NCBI GenBank assembly: GCA_021234155.1
Contig: JAJEKV010000001.1
Span: forward strand, 38,114,826-38,178,825
Reading direction: 5' to 3'
Length of the DNA stretch: 64,000 nucleotides
Source: Isoetes taiwanensis
Taxonomy: Eukaryota; Streptophyta; Lycopodiopsida; Isoetales; Isoetaceae
Shown here: positions 24,841 to 35,357 of the stretch, piece by piece
Position numbering within the stretch: the first letter of the stretch is position 1
How the letters are laid out: each line of letters starts with the position of its first letter
Program-made: the position numbers and the translations under genes
The notes under the pieces: generated by a model
Seen by the model: only the letters and a program-made list of their open reading frames with translations
Database searches by the model: none
What the model was told of the DNA's origin: nothing

Positions 24841-25150
24841 TATTGAGAAGTCTGAAAACTTTCTCAACTAGTGGTTTGTAAAATTTATGAGGAAAACAAG
24901 TAACCCAATTCTTTGTGTGTCATGTGTAATTCTATTCAAGCAATCAATTCCGAAATTTCCTTTTTGGTGTGTGAGTCCCATTTTCAGTCCGAGTCCCAAA
25001 ATTCAAGATTTGTCCCACTTTAATTAAATACGACTTATTAGAAAGTTTTTGTCAATCTTGGGCCCATTGTTGATTTATGTGTCATGGACCTTGGGCCTAT
25101 TGTTGATTTATGTGTTGTGGATCTAGAATGACAAGGTCAGTGACAAGTAG

Positions 25151-25507
25151 TGACATGCTCGAGTGCCTTTAAAGATGGTTCTCTCTGGATTGTGCGAAAT
25201 GTGATTGGCATAAATGAGCAGGTATGGAATTTCCAAATGCTTGATGAATCTGATTAGCGAATGCTATATCTCTTACTTTAGTTGCTTTCAGGCTTCTGCC
25301 GAATTACACGGGATAAAAGGGACGTGGTCTTTACGAGCTTCTTCAGGAGATGTCTACGATACTTTTTTGGTTGTCAGCTTTATAAGTGCAATTTGCATCT
25401 TGGCGATGAATACCCGTGATGAGCTAGAAGAAATAGGAATTGATGGCTTTGATTCTGAAGCTCAAAGTCTGTTCTGCCACAATGCAATACATGATCAGCT
25501 TGTGCAG
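25151..25507 (+). pseudogene. DDB1: DDB1 (DNA damage-binding protein 1) fragment, two exons
   Basis: DDB1 is the beta-propeller adaptor of CUL4 ubiquitin ligases. Exon one, about 25151-25221, reads SSAFKDGSLWIVRNVIGINE and ends at GTATGG. Exon two, 25292-25507, follows a TTTCAG acceptor, is 72 codons long, and contains ELHGIKGTWSLRASSGD, YDTFLVVSFISA and DSEAQSLFCHNAIHDQLVQV before a GTGG donor. Splicing the two keeps frame. Only this region (around residues 340-430 of the about 1090-residue family) was found, and substitutions occur at otherwise invariant places (SLWIVRNVIG for SLRIVRNGIG). It starts about 110 bases right of the large inverted-repeat element. It may be a relic or part of a gene extending outside my recognition. 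Confidence 0.85.
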
Positions 25508-27280
25508 GTGGAAACAAGCCAACATTAATATTCACTTTATAGTCTTGTCTGCCTCAAAGTAAGCTGCATTGAAAAGTTTCTATTATTGCTTAAAGGACAA
25601 GTATGTTATGCCTTACTTGACAAGTAAGTTAGGTGGTACATCATCCTTAATATTTTTCAATCCTTGCCCTTGAAGCGGTCAGATCCACAATTCCAAGAGT
25701 ACCATTACACTTTGTTTGCGAATTAGAAGGTGTGAGAACGCACATAGCTTTTGTCCAGTATCCATAGGAAAGGGAGAGATTGTGAAGTTATTATCTGAAG
25801 GAAAGTGACACTTATGAGGTCTAATACTACCTCTCTCATATTAGCACCAAAGTTTTTAGCAATCAGGTTACTGCAGGGCTGTTAATATCTTTCCAGAAAC
25901 GTTATTTGATGTGTCCTATATTGCAATATCGAAAATGCAGAGGTGCACATAAATCTCCAATTAAGAGGTGCTATATTTTGGATTGAGTGGTTCTCTCTTA
26001 TCAATGACAAATTGTCTTTTCTTAACATTGATTACAATTCACTAAAGCAAAATATTCACACGGGTTCACAGTCTATTGTAACTCAAGCTCGACATCAAAT
26101 TTTAAGCATAACTTAGTCTTGCAATCTCCTTCATTTATATCACGAGGAACTTTGATATGATCCCCCACGATGTGGGCATCTCTGCTTTTGGGGTGTTCAT
26201 TGGAACTCAATGAGCATCAGAATTAAACCATTTGGACATTTGTTTGATCACCTTCTGAGATGGTACTCGAGCTTTTAAGTTACTTCTTAGATGCATTTAA
26301 TATTGACGCTGGGAATTTCATGGTCATTAGGAACACCCATAGGCAGAAACACGAGTTCAGACCCCCCGCGTTTTAGAACCCGCGTTTTAGAACATCTTCT
26401 GCTTTGTTTGAACTCACACAATACTTTAAAGCGGGTTCAATATACTTTGCCCAATTCGTTTTGGGTTGGGAAAGGGTATTCTGGCAGTGGTTAGGACTAT
26501 GATTTCAGTATCGTATTGTATAAAAAATGGTATAATTTGCCATGTGCGAGGATGTTTTTGCAAAGGCTCGGTTGGTCCAAATTTAGAATGCATGTGAAGG
26601 CGGCTGTGCAGCGGACAAGTGAGGACCTCCTGGGCGTGGGCATGCCGGACTTGGAAGCTGGCTGTGGGGGATTTCTTGTGTGTTTATTTCTTACAGGGGT
26701 TAGTGTTTATGCATCCGGGTGTCTGGCCCTATTTCAGATGGCAGGCTGGTTGTGTTGCTAAAATGCAAGGGAAGTAAAACAGAATAGAGGGTTTCATCCC
26801 CTGCCAGAATGGAGGAGCATGCCGCATTAGATCTGGCCCTGAGCAGGTTAGCCCTTACTCCTGCATATCCGGCAACCAATCGGCCTCTTTTCCCCCGGTT
26901 CGTCGGATTTGACCCTTTCTTAGCCGATTTGGAGCTCGAATGCTCCAATCTGCTCGAATGTGCTCGAATGCTTTGATTTGGAGCTGAGGAATGCCCGGAA
27001 GGATACCCTGAAGCCACTGCAGGCGAAGAATACCCTGAAGCCACTGCAGGCGGATTTGCACTGATGCAGACTTGCCTGACCATGGGACAGGCCTGGCCGA
27101 TGGGGTCAAGCTCAGCTATTAGCACTTTTGTTAGCCCTTCTGTTCATTCCGGCAGTCCATAGCCGCCTTCAATGTTTTGCAATTATTATTTTTTTCTTTT
27201 CTTGTTTTTGGCACGAACCATTGGTCTGTTTTGCACCATTGAAACTTTCGTGGGGTACGTGTGTAAAAAATTAAGGGCCC
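25508..27280. other. No gene recognised; one short direct repeat
   Basis: Bases 26399-26441 are identical over 43 bases to 27383-27425 (CTGCTTTGTTTGAACTCACA onward), about 1 kb apart. A 28-base tandem (ATACCCTGAAGCCACTGCAG) occurs near 27003 and 27031. Otherwise no supported feature. Confidence 0.6.
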
Positions 27281-27289
27281 TTGATTTGA

Positions 27290-27432
27290 GAATATTCCTC
27301 AGATCAATGGTCCAGAAAACAAGATATAAACATCCCATTAAGTACGGAAAAAACGAATGCGAAGATATTATTGCAGTTCTAACTGCTTTGTTTGAACTCA
27401 CACAATACTTTAAAGCGGGTTCAATTGCACAG
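27290..27432 (+). other. Possible unassigned exon
   Basis: An open stretch reads KYGKNECEDIIAVLTALFEL then TQYFKAGSIAQ and meets GTATGG at 27433. Its second half is the 43-base repeat also present at 26399. I do not recognise the family. It could be an exon of a decayed host gene or chance. Confidence 0.25.
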
Positions 27433-27999
27433 GTATGGAACCAAAGAAATGTTTGTGGCGGCCTTGTCTATCTAAATTTAGTTTTCGAGGACCGTATCCA
27501 CATCGTGTTTAGCTTTGACAAAAGAAAAATAACATTGAACACATGTTGCAGTGATATATACATATCAGACCGATCAATCTAATGACTCGTGCCAACTAGA
27601 TTAATTATACTGCTTGCTTTCCTTGGATGCTATACCATGCAAAAATTACAGGACACAAATTTTTTTGCAGGAACCAGAATGCTAGCTTGTTGTCAGATAA
27701 CCAGCACAGGTCTAACCTGTTTCATTAAGAACTGCAGGTTTTGATCTTCCAGTTGAGTGTGAGTGCCAGCGCCAATGGTGCTTGGCATTTACTGCTTTAT
27801 CATATTTAAAAAGATGATACAACAGGCCTGTGCTACTCCAAAAACAATACTACTATTTAAAAGCTAACGACCCACTCCTCCACTAAGTAAAACAATTTCT
27901 ACAAAAGAACCACTAAATGACATAATTTTGAAGAGAGATTTATTCTGCTCTATAGAAACTCCAGACTATGCTTTTCTCCAAACAAGCACATTCTAGCTC

Positions 28000-30051
28000 C
28001 TACATAAAATGTGTAAGGCTTGCATGTGTCAACGTAACTGCTGCATGATCACCCGTTTCTCCTGATCCAGAAGCACCTCGGTGATTGCATATCTCCATAA
28101 GGGATGGAATACAGTCTGTGGCAGAAAGCTCATTTTCAAAAGAAGAATCCTCCACAAAATTTTGAAGTGCTTCAGCAGCATTTTCTTTTACTTCTTCAGA
28201 TTCATCACCCAAACAGCAAACCAGCAAGGGGATTGCTCCAGCATCACACATTGCCTGTCTGTCACTCTCATCATAACTTAATTGAGCAAGTGCTCCGGTT
28301 GCTCTCTCTCTTGCTTCTTCATTCGCCTCTTGAAGCAAAGACACCAACAAAGGTATGGCACCAGAGGCCCTCACAACAGGTGTAGAGTGCTTATAGCTAC
28401 AAAGGTCCCACACGATATCTGCAGCAGCAGCCTTTGCTGAAATTGATGCAGTTTGAAGAACTCTTACTAAATGGTCAGCAATTGCAATTGCGTTTTCTTC
28501 AGAAACAGCAAGGATACAGAATGCATCTTCAGCAATTTCTTTGCCTAGTGGATCATCTACCTCAAGTAGGTCCACAAACAATGGTATTGCACCAGCTTGT
28601 GCAACAGGTCTGAGATGGTCTACATGGGCAGATAGAATCCCAAGTGCATTGCCAGCAACAAGTTTTGCCGCCATATCTCCATCTCGTAACAAGTCCACAA
28701 GTACAGGGATTGCATCAGCATCTGCTATAATCCGCCGGAACCTTTTCCTAAATGCAAGCAAGCCAAGAGCATGGGCAGCTCTAGTTCTAGATACCATATG
28801 ACCCACCCTAGCTGCTTCAACAAGCATGGGTATGCCTGCTAGCTCCACAATAGCCCGACGAACTTCAGCAATCCAGGCAATAGCAGCAAGAATTTCTGCT
28901 GCACATTGCTTGACTATTGGCTCTGTAGAACGTAGGAGATGCAGAACCAATTCCAAGCAACCTGCATTTGCCAGCAGAGTTTGATTCCCAGCAGAAAGCA
29001 CCACAAGTTCTTTCATAGCAGTCAATACTACTCTCTGCATCCTGCCATTGGCGCCTGATAATATATCAAGTAGGTCTAATAAAACTCCTGATTCTCCAAT
29101 CAAATCGCTCAAACGACTTCCTTTCCTTCCAAGTCTTCCCAATGCAAAAACAGCAACCTCCTTCAAAGATGTTGCCTCTGAATGCAGCTCTGAACATACT
29201 TCCACAGAATTTTCACGAACTAAGCTAATCAATAAATGAACTACCTCGATTGAAGATTCAGCAGAGCAATACATTGCAGCTCTTCCAAGTACTACACATG
29301 CTGACATGCGGACCTTCTCAAATTTAGATTGCATAAGCTGCATCAGGATTTCCACTCCTCCTTTATCAGCAATCTCTCTACAAAAATGTCTGGAAGCAGA
29401 TGTGCTGACCAAAAGTTTGGCCATTTTCTTCTCAAAAAATGCGCCTTGGCTTAGCCTTCCAACACTAAAATTTTCAGCAGTAGAAGTCTCAGCTGAGTCC
29501 ATATTCCTGTCCTCCAATCCTTCACCCCCTTCTGCATCACCGACATCACCGTCCACACTTTCTCCAAATGTTGCAATATTCTTAATCCTGCTGTTAGATT
29601 CATCATCCATTTCCACCCTTTCAGCAGCACCCTCTGCCCTAACTGCTAGACGAGTATTTGAAATACCTCTTGCAAGCCCTACTCTGGAGGCTAAAGAAAC
29701 AAGCTCCTCTACAAAAACCTTGGGATCAAGACGCTTAAGCGGTACATGGGCAAGGACCAAATTGAGAAACAAAACTCTTACCTTGGTCCAATACTCCTGA
29801 GTGGCCGATTCAAACCACGAAAAAGAGGCCGCTGCAGCAAGGGAGCGACCGACCAATTGAAGGAGCAAAGGTTGAGAACAAATCCGGTGGGCAAGGAATC
29901 TGAGCCATGCGATCGATGCAAGCTTTGCCGCCACAGCCCGGATACAAAGCACGCAGCCGCGCACTAGAAGGTGCGAGATACCCTCTGCCATATATACTTT
30001 ATACTGTTGGTTCTGGGTCCGTCGTTTACATGGGGTTAACGTATTCATCAT
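28000..30051 (-). CDS. Intronless armadillo (ARM)-repeat protein
   Basis: A single uninterrupted frame of 683 codons. The likelier start is Met21 (29991, MAEGISHLLVRGC), because the first 20 residues are not protein-like and lie next to a repeat; the first ATG is 30051. The N-terminal 150 residues are helical and hydrophobic. Residues about 165-220 are acidic and low complexity (DDESNSRI, DGDVGDAEGGEG). From about residue 240 to 660 there are ARM repeats recognised by GAIPLLVSLLQ, AGAIPLFVDLLE, NALGILSAH, AAEALQNF and similar, about nine units. No U-box, F-box or BTB domain is seen, so this is an ARM-only type, probably a protein-protein scaffold. Its exact function is unknown. It is the only complete host gene in the window. 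A T-rich tract and a palindrome-bearing repeat lie right upstream (30060). Confidence 0.9.
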   Translation of the reverse strand: MMNTLTPCKRRTQNQQYKVYMAEGISHLLVRGCVLCIRAVAAKLASIAWLRFLAHRICSQPLLLQLVGRSLAAAASFSWFESATQEYWTKVRVLFLNLVLAHVPLKRLDPKVFVEELVSLASRVGLARGISNTRLAVRAEGAAERVEMDDESNSRIKNIATFGESVDGDVGDAEGGEGLEDRNMDSAETSTAENFSVGRLSQGAFFEKKMAKLLVSTSASRHFCREIADKGGVEILMQLMQSKFEKVRMSACVVLGRAAMYCSAESSIEVVHLLISLVRENSVEVCSELHSEATSLKEVAVFALGRLGRKGSRLSDLIGESGVLLDLLDILSGANGRMQRVVLTAMKELVVLSAGNQTLLANAGCLELVLHLLRSTEPIVKQCAAEILAAIAWIAEVRRAIVELAGIPMLVEAARVGHMVSRTRAAHALGLLAFRKRFRRIIADADAIPVLVDLLRDGDMAAKLVAGNALGILSAHVDHLRPVAQAGAIPLFVDLLEVDDPLGKEIAEDAFCILAVSEENAIAIADHLVRVLQTASISAKAAAADIVWDLCSYKHSTPVVRASGAIPLLVSLLQEANEEARERATGALAQLSYDESDRQAMCDAGAIPLLVCCLGDESEEVKENAAEALQNFVEDSSFENELSATDCIPSLMEICNHRGASGSGETGDHAAVTLTHASLTHFM

Positions 30052-30059
30052 TTTTTTTT

Positions 30060-30082
30060 GGGTTGCCCGTAGGGGGCAACCC
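30060..30082. repeat. Palindrome GGGTTGCCC-N5-GGGCAACCC at the edge of a short repeat
   Basis: A 9-bp perfect stem with loop GTAGG, preceded by a T tract and followed by ATAGAAGGCCTCGATTTGT. The same order (T tract, AATTGCC-AGTAG-GGCAATT, ATAGAGGCCACGATTTGT) recurs at 50772. This looks like one end of a small dispersed element that lies next to the ARM gene start. Confidence 0.6.
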
Positions 30083-30639
30083 GAGGGTGGAGTGACATAT
30101 AGAAGGCCTCGATTTGTTCTGAGTATAATATGCCATAGAATATTCTATATACGTGGTTGCGATTGCCTGGGTTTTTTTAGGGTTTTTGTGATGCTCAGTG
30201 ACACTTAGACGGCCCCAAGATTTGTTTGGGATGTCTGGCGGTAGAGATTGTTTGGGTCTTATTTGGATAGCTATGCAATCTCCTCCGGATTCATGATGAG
30301 AGAACAGATGCGAGAAAACTGTGACTTGAATGAGCTCCTTTCTTTTCTTCCGGTTGATCCATGGCAGTGGAAGCAAAATATGAAGTAGGGGAAGCGGAAT
30401 CTGAAGCACAATTGTAGGTACATATCTCTGGCTCCTTTCAGGGAATATAGTCCGAATTCGAGCTAGGCTTTGCTCATGTGAGGCTTTCTTGATGTTGGAA
30501 AAATGTGTCAAAGGCTTGGCTTGATCATGTTAATTCGCCATGTGTTTCTTGCTATCAATATATGCCAGAAGCACTACTTTTACATTTGTGCAGGATTATG
30601 AAGCAGAAACAGTCTACAGATCATTTTTTGTGGCTTTGC

Positions 30640-32330
30640 CGTGCCTCGATCTATCAACTGCTTGTAATTGGTAACAAACTTTACATGTTTGGTGGATTTG
30701 ATGGGGCCATTATCTTTGGTGATATCTATATGTTTGACATCTCCACATGTACATGGACGAAGGAGATCACAATTGGTGACCAACCCGTTCCAAGGTTTCC
30801 ACATTCATGCACTGCTTTTGGTCAATACACGACACTACTAGGTGGATGTCCTATCAGAAAACAGAGCAATGAGTTGTTCATATTGGATACAAAATGCATG
30901 AATTGGAAACAATATAGAGTTCAAGTGCCTTCCGACACCGTTCTTGTGTGGCATCCAGTCACTGTTTTTTAGAATAAACTTATTGTTGTTGGTGGTGGAA
31001 CCTCATGCTTATGCATTTGGAACAAGAATGCTTAGTTGGCATGTTTTGAAGGCCCTTTTTTAATCTCAAAAAAACCCTAATGGTTTTTCAGTTTGATTCT
31101 ATTCTTGCAAAGATTGGCAAGGATGCATTGAAAACCCTTGGTTGGATTGACAGGAGAAGAAAGGTTCAGATAACATGCATGGGTGCTAAAGTTGCATTTC
31201 CTATTACACTAGTTGCTGCGAATCAAATTATTTGCATGAAGCAGTTACTTTTGGGAAAGGAAAATGACATCTCAGCTCTAAATCTTGGAGGTGGAACTGA
31301 TAGGTCACAGACAAAGCTGGCATTAGAAAGATGCATCATCAATGAAGGAGAGGCCAGAGAAGTAGAAATATCAGATAGACGTAATTGTGTTGTGAGTCCA
31401 TACACTATAATGAGAGAACGTATTAGTTTATTACTGAGAGACAACAACCTTCCTATATACCTGATTGAAGTGTTGCCAACTTGGTAAGTAATTTATGATT
31501 AGCTGATTGAATGGTCTATAGCTTGCACTAGGTATATCTTTTTAAAAGACATCATTATCTTCTAGATGGGAGTGTCTTGGTGACATGGCAGTTCTGCCTT
31601 GCTAATTCCTTGACCAGCAATAGTTGGGCATCTCTGGGAGATGTAGTGCTAAAGTTGCATTTCCTATTACACTAGTTATTGCGAATCAAATTATTTGCAT
31701 GAAGCAGTTACTTTTGGAAAAGGAAAATGACGTCTCAGCTCTAAATCTTGGAGATGGAACTGATAGGTCACAAGCAAAGCTGGCATTAGAAAGATGCATC
31801 ATCAATGAAGGAGAAGCCAGAGAAGTAAAGGTATCAGATAGACGTAATTGTGATATATGAGTCCATACACTATAATGAAAGAACGTATTAGTTTATTGGT
31901 GAGAGACAACAACCTTCCTATATACCTGATTGAAGTGTTGCCAATTTGGTAAGGAATTTATGATTAGCTGATTGAATGGTCTATAGCTTGCATGTATATT
32001 TTTTTAAAAGACATCATTATCTTCCAGATGGGAGTGTCTTGGTGACATAGTGGTCCTGCCTGCTAATTCCTTGACCAGCAATAGTTGGGCATCTCTGGGA
32101 GATGTGCTCTGGATTATTCTGGCTGAAATACTTAATGTGTCTCGAATTTCATGACAGGTTTGCTTTTTCATTATTTTTGTTCAATAATTACTTAAGTTTC
32201 ATAACATAGTCTTTCATACCACAAGACTATTAGGCTAGCTAATGATTCCATTAGCACTTTGAAAAAGCTTCTTATCGTACAATTGCAGGGAACTGTGGCT
32301 TCTACAGGAACAAGAGGCAGCACCCTGCAG
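30640..32330 (+). pseudogene. Kelch-TYW2 wybutosine synthesis fusion gene, degenerate
   Basis: In plants a fusion protein carries TYW3, kelch repeats and the TYW2 (Met-10-like) aminocarboxypropyl transferase that modifies G37 of tRNA-Phe. Here 30655-30972 encodes two kelch units (NKLYMFGGFDGAIIFGDIYM, then YTTLLGGCPIRKQSNELFIL). A stop at 30970 is followed in frame by NKLIVVGGGTSCLC. From 31080 the TYW2 start region reads KDALKTLGWIDRRRKVQI and AKVAFPIT, then ERISLLLRDNNLPIYLIEVLP (31410-31480) before GTAAGT. The next exon (WECLGDIVVLPA) and GTVASTGTRGSTLQILYG (about 32290) complete the matches. About 463 bases (31183-31645) are tandemly duplicated as 31646-32103. The SAM-binding core is missing. 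Stops and the duplication argue for a pseudogene. Confidence 0.8.
31183..32103 (+). repeat. Tandem duplication inside the TYW2 pseudogene, period 463 bp
   Basis: Copy one 31183-31645, copy two 31646-32103, roughly 95 percent identical by eye, covering one TYW2 exon, its intron and the start of the next exon. The junction is at GGGAGATGT|AGTGCTAAAG. Copy two but not copy one reads through correctly into DVLWIILAEILNVSR. Confidence 0.85.
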
Positions 32331-32415
32331 ATACTTTATGGGAATCCATTTATCTATGAGCTCCTATAGATAGGTATAGTAAGTGATGGAGCCGCAAGCA
32401 TCTTTGTAAGCTAAT

Positions 32416-32990
32416 GCCATCGATTCGCGTAGCGAATCGCCATTCTTGCACGAGACGAGCATGCATGCATTGCATGCGTCGCATGCATGCATCGCATGCA
32501 TTTCTAGGCCGTTCAGCAGGTTGGGGGATCGCTACTTATTGTGGAGTTCTTCATCGACGTTTCATCGGCGCTTTCTCATCTCTCAGCAGTATCCATGGCT
32601 TCTATTCTTTGATCTCATGCGGAGGAGGGGCTTCTTCTTGCATGAGCTACGCTTTCTTGGCCTTTCCTATCCTTTCTAACCTCTTCTATCTTTGCCCTTT
32701 TGTCCAGCTTAGGACAATCTTCAACCTTTTCTCCTCGGATCTAGTATTCGAAGTTCTCTGGTATCGGGATGTTGTTGTGTTCATGCGAGTCGTAGTGCAA
32801 GAATGCCATCGATTCGCGTAGCGAATCGCCATTCTTGCGCGAGGCGAGCATGCATGCATTGCATCGCCGCGCATGCATGCATCGCATGCATTTCTAGGCC
32901 GTTCAGCAGGTTGGGGGATCGCTACTTATTGTGGAGTTCTTCATCGACGTTTCATCGGCGCTTTCTCATCTCTCAGCAGTATCCATGGCT
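32416..32990. repeat. 185-bp direct repeat with CGATTCGC-GTA-GCGAATCG palindrome
   Basis: 32416-32600 and 32805-32990 are nearly identical. Each starts with the 19-base palindrome CGATTCGCGTAGCGAATCG, then GCATGC-rich self-complementary words (GCATGCATGC), and ends at CAGTATCCATGGCT. The sequence just before copy two (GGGATGTTGTTGTGTTCATG through GTGCAAGAATG) recurs at 33520-33557. Open frames here are shadows of the repeat. Confidence 0.85.
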
Positions 32991-33267
32991 CCCACCCTTC
33001 CCCCCCTTAAAATTGTTATTATTTATATGTTCATATTTGTTATACTTGTCGCGTGGCACGCGTGACCAGCCCCTCGCTTTTCGAGGTGTAAATGTTGTTT
33101 TTGTCGCGTGTGGCACGCTGCGGACCAGCCCCTCGCTTTTGAGTTTTTTTTTTCTCTATTGGTTTTTCTGTTGGTGATGTGCAGGTCCAGGGGTGATGCG
33201 CGACTTCGGTATTCTCGGTGGAGCGTGGGTTTTTTTTTGGGAACGTTTAGCAGCCCTGCGTTGTCCA

Positions 33268-33356
33268 AGCCCCTTGCCGAGATTTTATCGCTAGGGTTTT
33301 TCCTCGAAAACCCGAAAGGGCGGGGTTTTTTAATCCCGGCGATAAACTCTCGGCAG
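33268..33356. repeat. Imperfect 90-bp inverted repeat
   Basis: TGCCGAGATTTTATCGC at the left end pairs with GCGATAAACTCTCGGCA at the right. The loop has AACCCGAAAGGGCGGGGTTT, itself self-complementary. No terminator or RNA family is claimed. Confidence 0.7.
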
Positions 33357-33909
33357 GTACACTAGCCAACATCTATAGCACACAATTTTATTTGGGGTCC
33401 AGGTGTTATAACTGGATATTCCCTATGTTTTTCATTTTTTGGGTAGCCTGCGATGTGCAGCTACCCACCCTATACCATTGTAGAAAAAACTGCTGAGATG
33501 AATGAAAAGCCTATCTATCGGGATGTTGTTGTGTTCATGCGAGTCGTAGTGCAAGAATGAGTGTTGAATGAAAGTGGGAGGAATTGGAATTTGTAAGAAT
33601 CATTTTTGCGTAAAGTCTTGCTATACTTTTGTAAACATCCATTATCTTTGTAATTGAAATAGTCTGAGGAGTCAGTAAAACTAGAAGAAATGAATTCCAC
33701 AGTTTTCAAGTTGTGGGATTAGTTGCAAAATTTCCATGTATTTATTTGATCATGTTTACAGACAGAAGAAAAATATCGGCGGTATGTGAACGCCCTTACA
33801 GGGCACCTTCAAACATGTGAAAGCATTCTTAATCAGTAACTGATTTGAAACTACCCTTGATGTTTGTTCAACTTTCTGTTTAACTCAAGCTTCACATATG
33901 CAACCTCAG

Positions 33910-34217
33910 GTGGATAACACACTTGGTTTATTTGATGATTTGCAAATGCAACACCACCAAGTAGTTGCGATAAAGACCAGTACACTTCATGCATGCAATT
34001 TAATCTTCATGAGGCAACCGTGCGTCTCCGATTGCAGTGTTATGGTGGAATTATCTTATAGTTGTCTTAAATATAGTTTCCCTTTAGTTATTGATTTCTA
34101 TAGCTATGCAGATTAGTCTTCAAGTTTCTTTAGTCCGTTTATGCTAATTATGTGGCAATTTGATGGGATTGCAGGTCATGGAGAAAGACAAAGTAGTTGA
34201 ATTTGCTGATGCTCTGA
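33910..34217 (+). pseudogene. COG3: COG3 (conserved oligomeric Golgi subunit 3), left exon fragments
   Basis: COG3 is a core subunit of the Golgi tethering complex. After a CCTCAG acceptor, 33910-33995 reads VDNTLGLFDDLQMQHHQVVA then IKTSTLHAC, matching the family region before FAEALRSKL, with one residue missing in TLH(D)AC. The next exon follows ATTGCAG at 34174 and reads VMEKDKVVEFADAL up to 34217, where it is cut by the LTR at 34218. The first exon lacks a clear GT donor. The gene resumes at 49187 on the other side of the retroelement block. Confidence 0.85.
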
Positions 34218-34788
34218 TGTGACGTCCCCTGCCTCTTATACGATGCACACATCGTATTCGAAGACGGAACATTCCCCCTGACAGTCAACTGGCAGGGGCC
34301 ATCCACCTGACTCCACTCCCAGTGGAATGAGCCAGCAAGGGAAGAGTGGATGTGTCATTCACCCGTCTCTCATCGGGTCGACCTATCTGCGGAAGCGTGA
34401 ATAAACATGAGCACATAACACAATATAACAATACAATCACCTCGAAGGGTGAAACATCATATCCTCATCAATATAACAACATGAACATGAACATCAACAG
34501 CAGAGGGAATTCCTACCCAGGGCTCAGACTCAAGGGTATGACTGACGGCTTGGGCCTCCAGAAGTCGTTGCAGACAGAATTCATGGCACATGGATTTGGC
34601 TGGCATATGAACATGGCTAAGGGTAGTCCACTCCATCCGCCCCTCCTGTGCACACTTTGCAGATTGGGTTGAAAAGTGTTGGGACCGGACCGTAGCCTGC
34701 CAGGTACATAGCCTAAAGGGCTACTACTGGGTTGCATCTCCCCAACCCTGATGAGGCAGGAAGTGAGTCACCTCTCCTCCAGGGACTC
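34218..34788 (-). repeat. Left LTR copy (A), truncated
   Basis: Matches the first about 570 bases of the LTRs at 40025 and 47597 (for example GAATTCCTACCCAGGGCTCA), then breaks at about 34788 directly into internal sequence equivalent to 44518 onward. The missing part covers most of the LTR and the gag-chromodomain end. Confidence 0.9.
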
Positions 34789-35030
34789 TATGTTGGGTAT
34801 GTCTTGCAGTGCTATCTTGAGGGCCATGCTTGGTGCAAAATATCCTATGCAAGGTGGGAGCTCTACTAGAGAAGGCCCTATCTTGGCATGGAACTCAGGG
34901 GGTGGCATTGATGGTGGCCTCCATATCAACCTCCTTCTGGAAGACGGCGAAGACGGAGTTGATGTCGGCCTCTCCCACATGAGCTGTGGCACTGTACCAT
35001 CGCCTAAATACAGTGGTTGCCATGGTCTAT
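34789..35030 (-). pseudogene. Truncated copy of the unknown retroelement ORF
   Basis: Corresponds to the N-terminal part of the ORF at 43221-44774 (shares EFHAKIGPSLVELPPCIGYF), with an internal deletion of about 25 bases near 34900 that shifts frame. Belongs to internal region 1. Confidence 0.8.
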
Positions 35031-35285
35031 GAGCAGCTGGGGATATCAAATAGATGGGAAAGCGCCTTAGGGGCCTGGAAAATCGGCTTGGAGTGAGGTG
35101 GTCTACTTATAGGCAAAATCCTAATTTTGGGAGATTTTAGGGTTTGGGGAAAACCTGTGATTCTAAGATATTGCTATGCAAAAGACAGGTTAATCATACT
35201 AAGGAGTGCATCCTAAGGGTCCTATTGCAATAAATTCCGTCTAATTTGGTGAAAGTTAAGCCAAGTTAGGACAATTTAAGTGTGA

Positions 35286-35357
35286 CCACTCACACAGTGC
35301 GCGAGGCGCGCTTTTAAGCATGGGCAAAAGTGGTCTGGGCGCACTCTGTGAGGGGTG
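35286..35357. repeat. Long hairpin element, copy 1 of 9
   Basis: Outer arms CTCACACAGTGCGC and GCGCACTCTGTGAG pair at 13 of 14 positions; an inner stem forms between CTTTTA-type and CAAAAG-type words. All copies share this architecture, and they lie in the spacers of the retroelement. The sequence is nearly self-complementary, so a hairpin could form in RNA from either strand. Confidence 0.85.

Larger units (their letters stand above)
15173..25036. mobile_element. Candidate 9.9-kb terminal-inverted-repeat DNA transposon
   Basis: Bases 15173-15197 (AAGTCGTATTTAATTAAAG then TGGGAC) are the perfect 25-base inverse of 25012-25036. The last four bases outside the left end (15169-15172) and the first four outside the right end (25037-25040) are both ATTA, a possible 4-bp target duplication. 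Further GGGACTC-type words occur inside both ends. Contents: FCP1-like pseudogene (minus), an array of CG-rich palindromes, degenerate repeats, an AT-rich stretch, and a broken transposase-like gene (plus) near the right end. I infer a gene-carrying DNA transposon. The 4-bp duplication excludes hAT (8 bp) and Mutator (9 bp) but does not fix a superfamily. Caveat: the boundary rests on one pair of 25-base repeats. Confidence 0.6.

Noticed and set aside
26700-27125. 141-codon minus-strand ORF
   Set aside because: Contains a local tandem repeat (SGYSSPAVASGY) from a 28-bp duplication, and nothing recognisable otherwise.
29306-29800. 164-codon plus-strand ORF
   Set aside because: Antisense shadow of the ARM-repeat gene.
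32414-33177. Similar ORFs beginning MPSIRVANRHSC at 32414 and 32803
   Set aside because: They are translations of the direct repeat and its palindrome, with no protein-like features.
34346-34672. ORF MDVSFTRLSSGRPICG, repeated at 47725
   Set aside because: Lies wholly within the LTR and repeats only because the LTR does.
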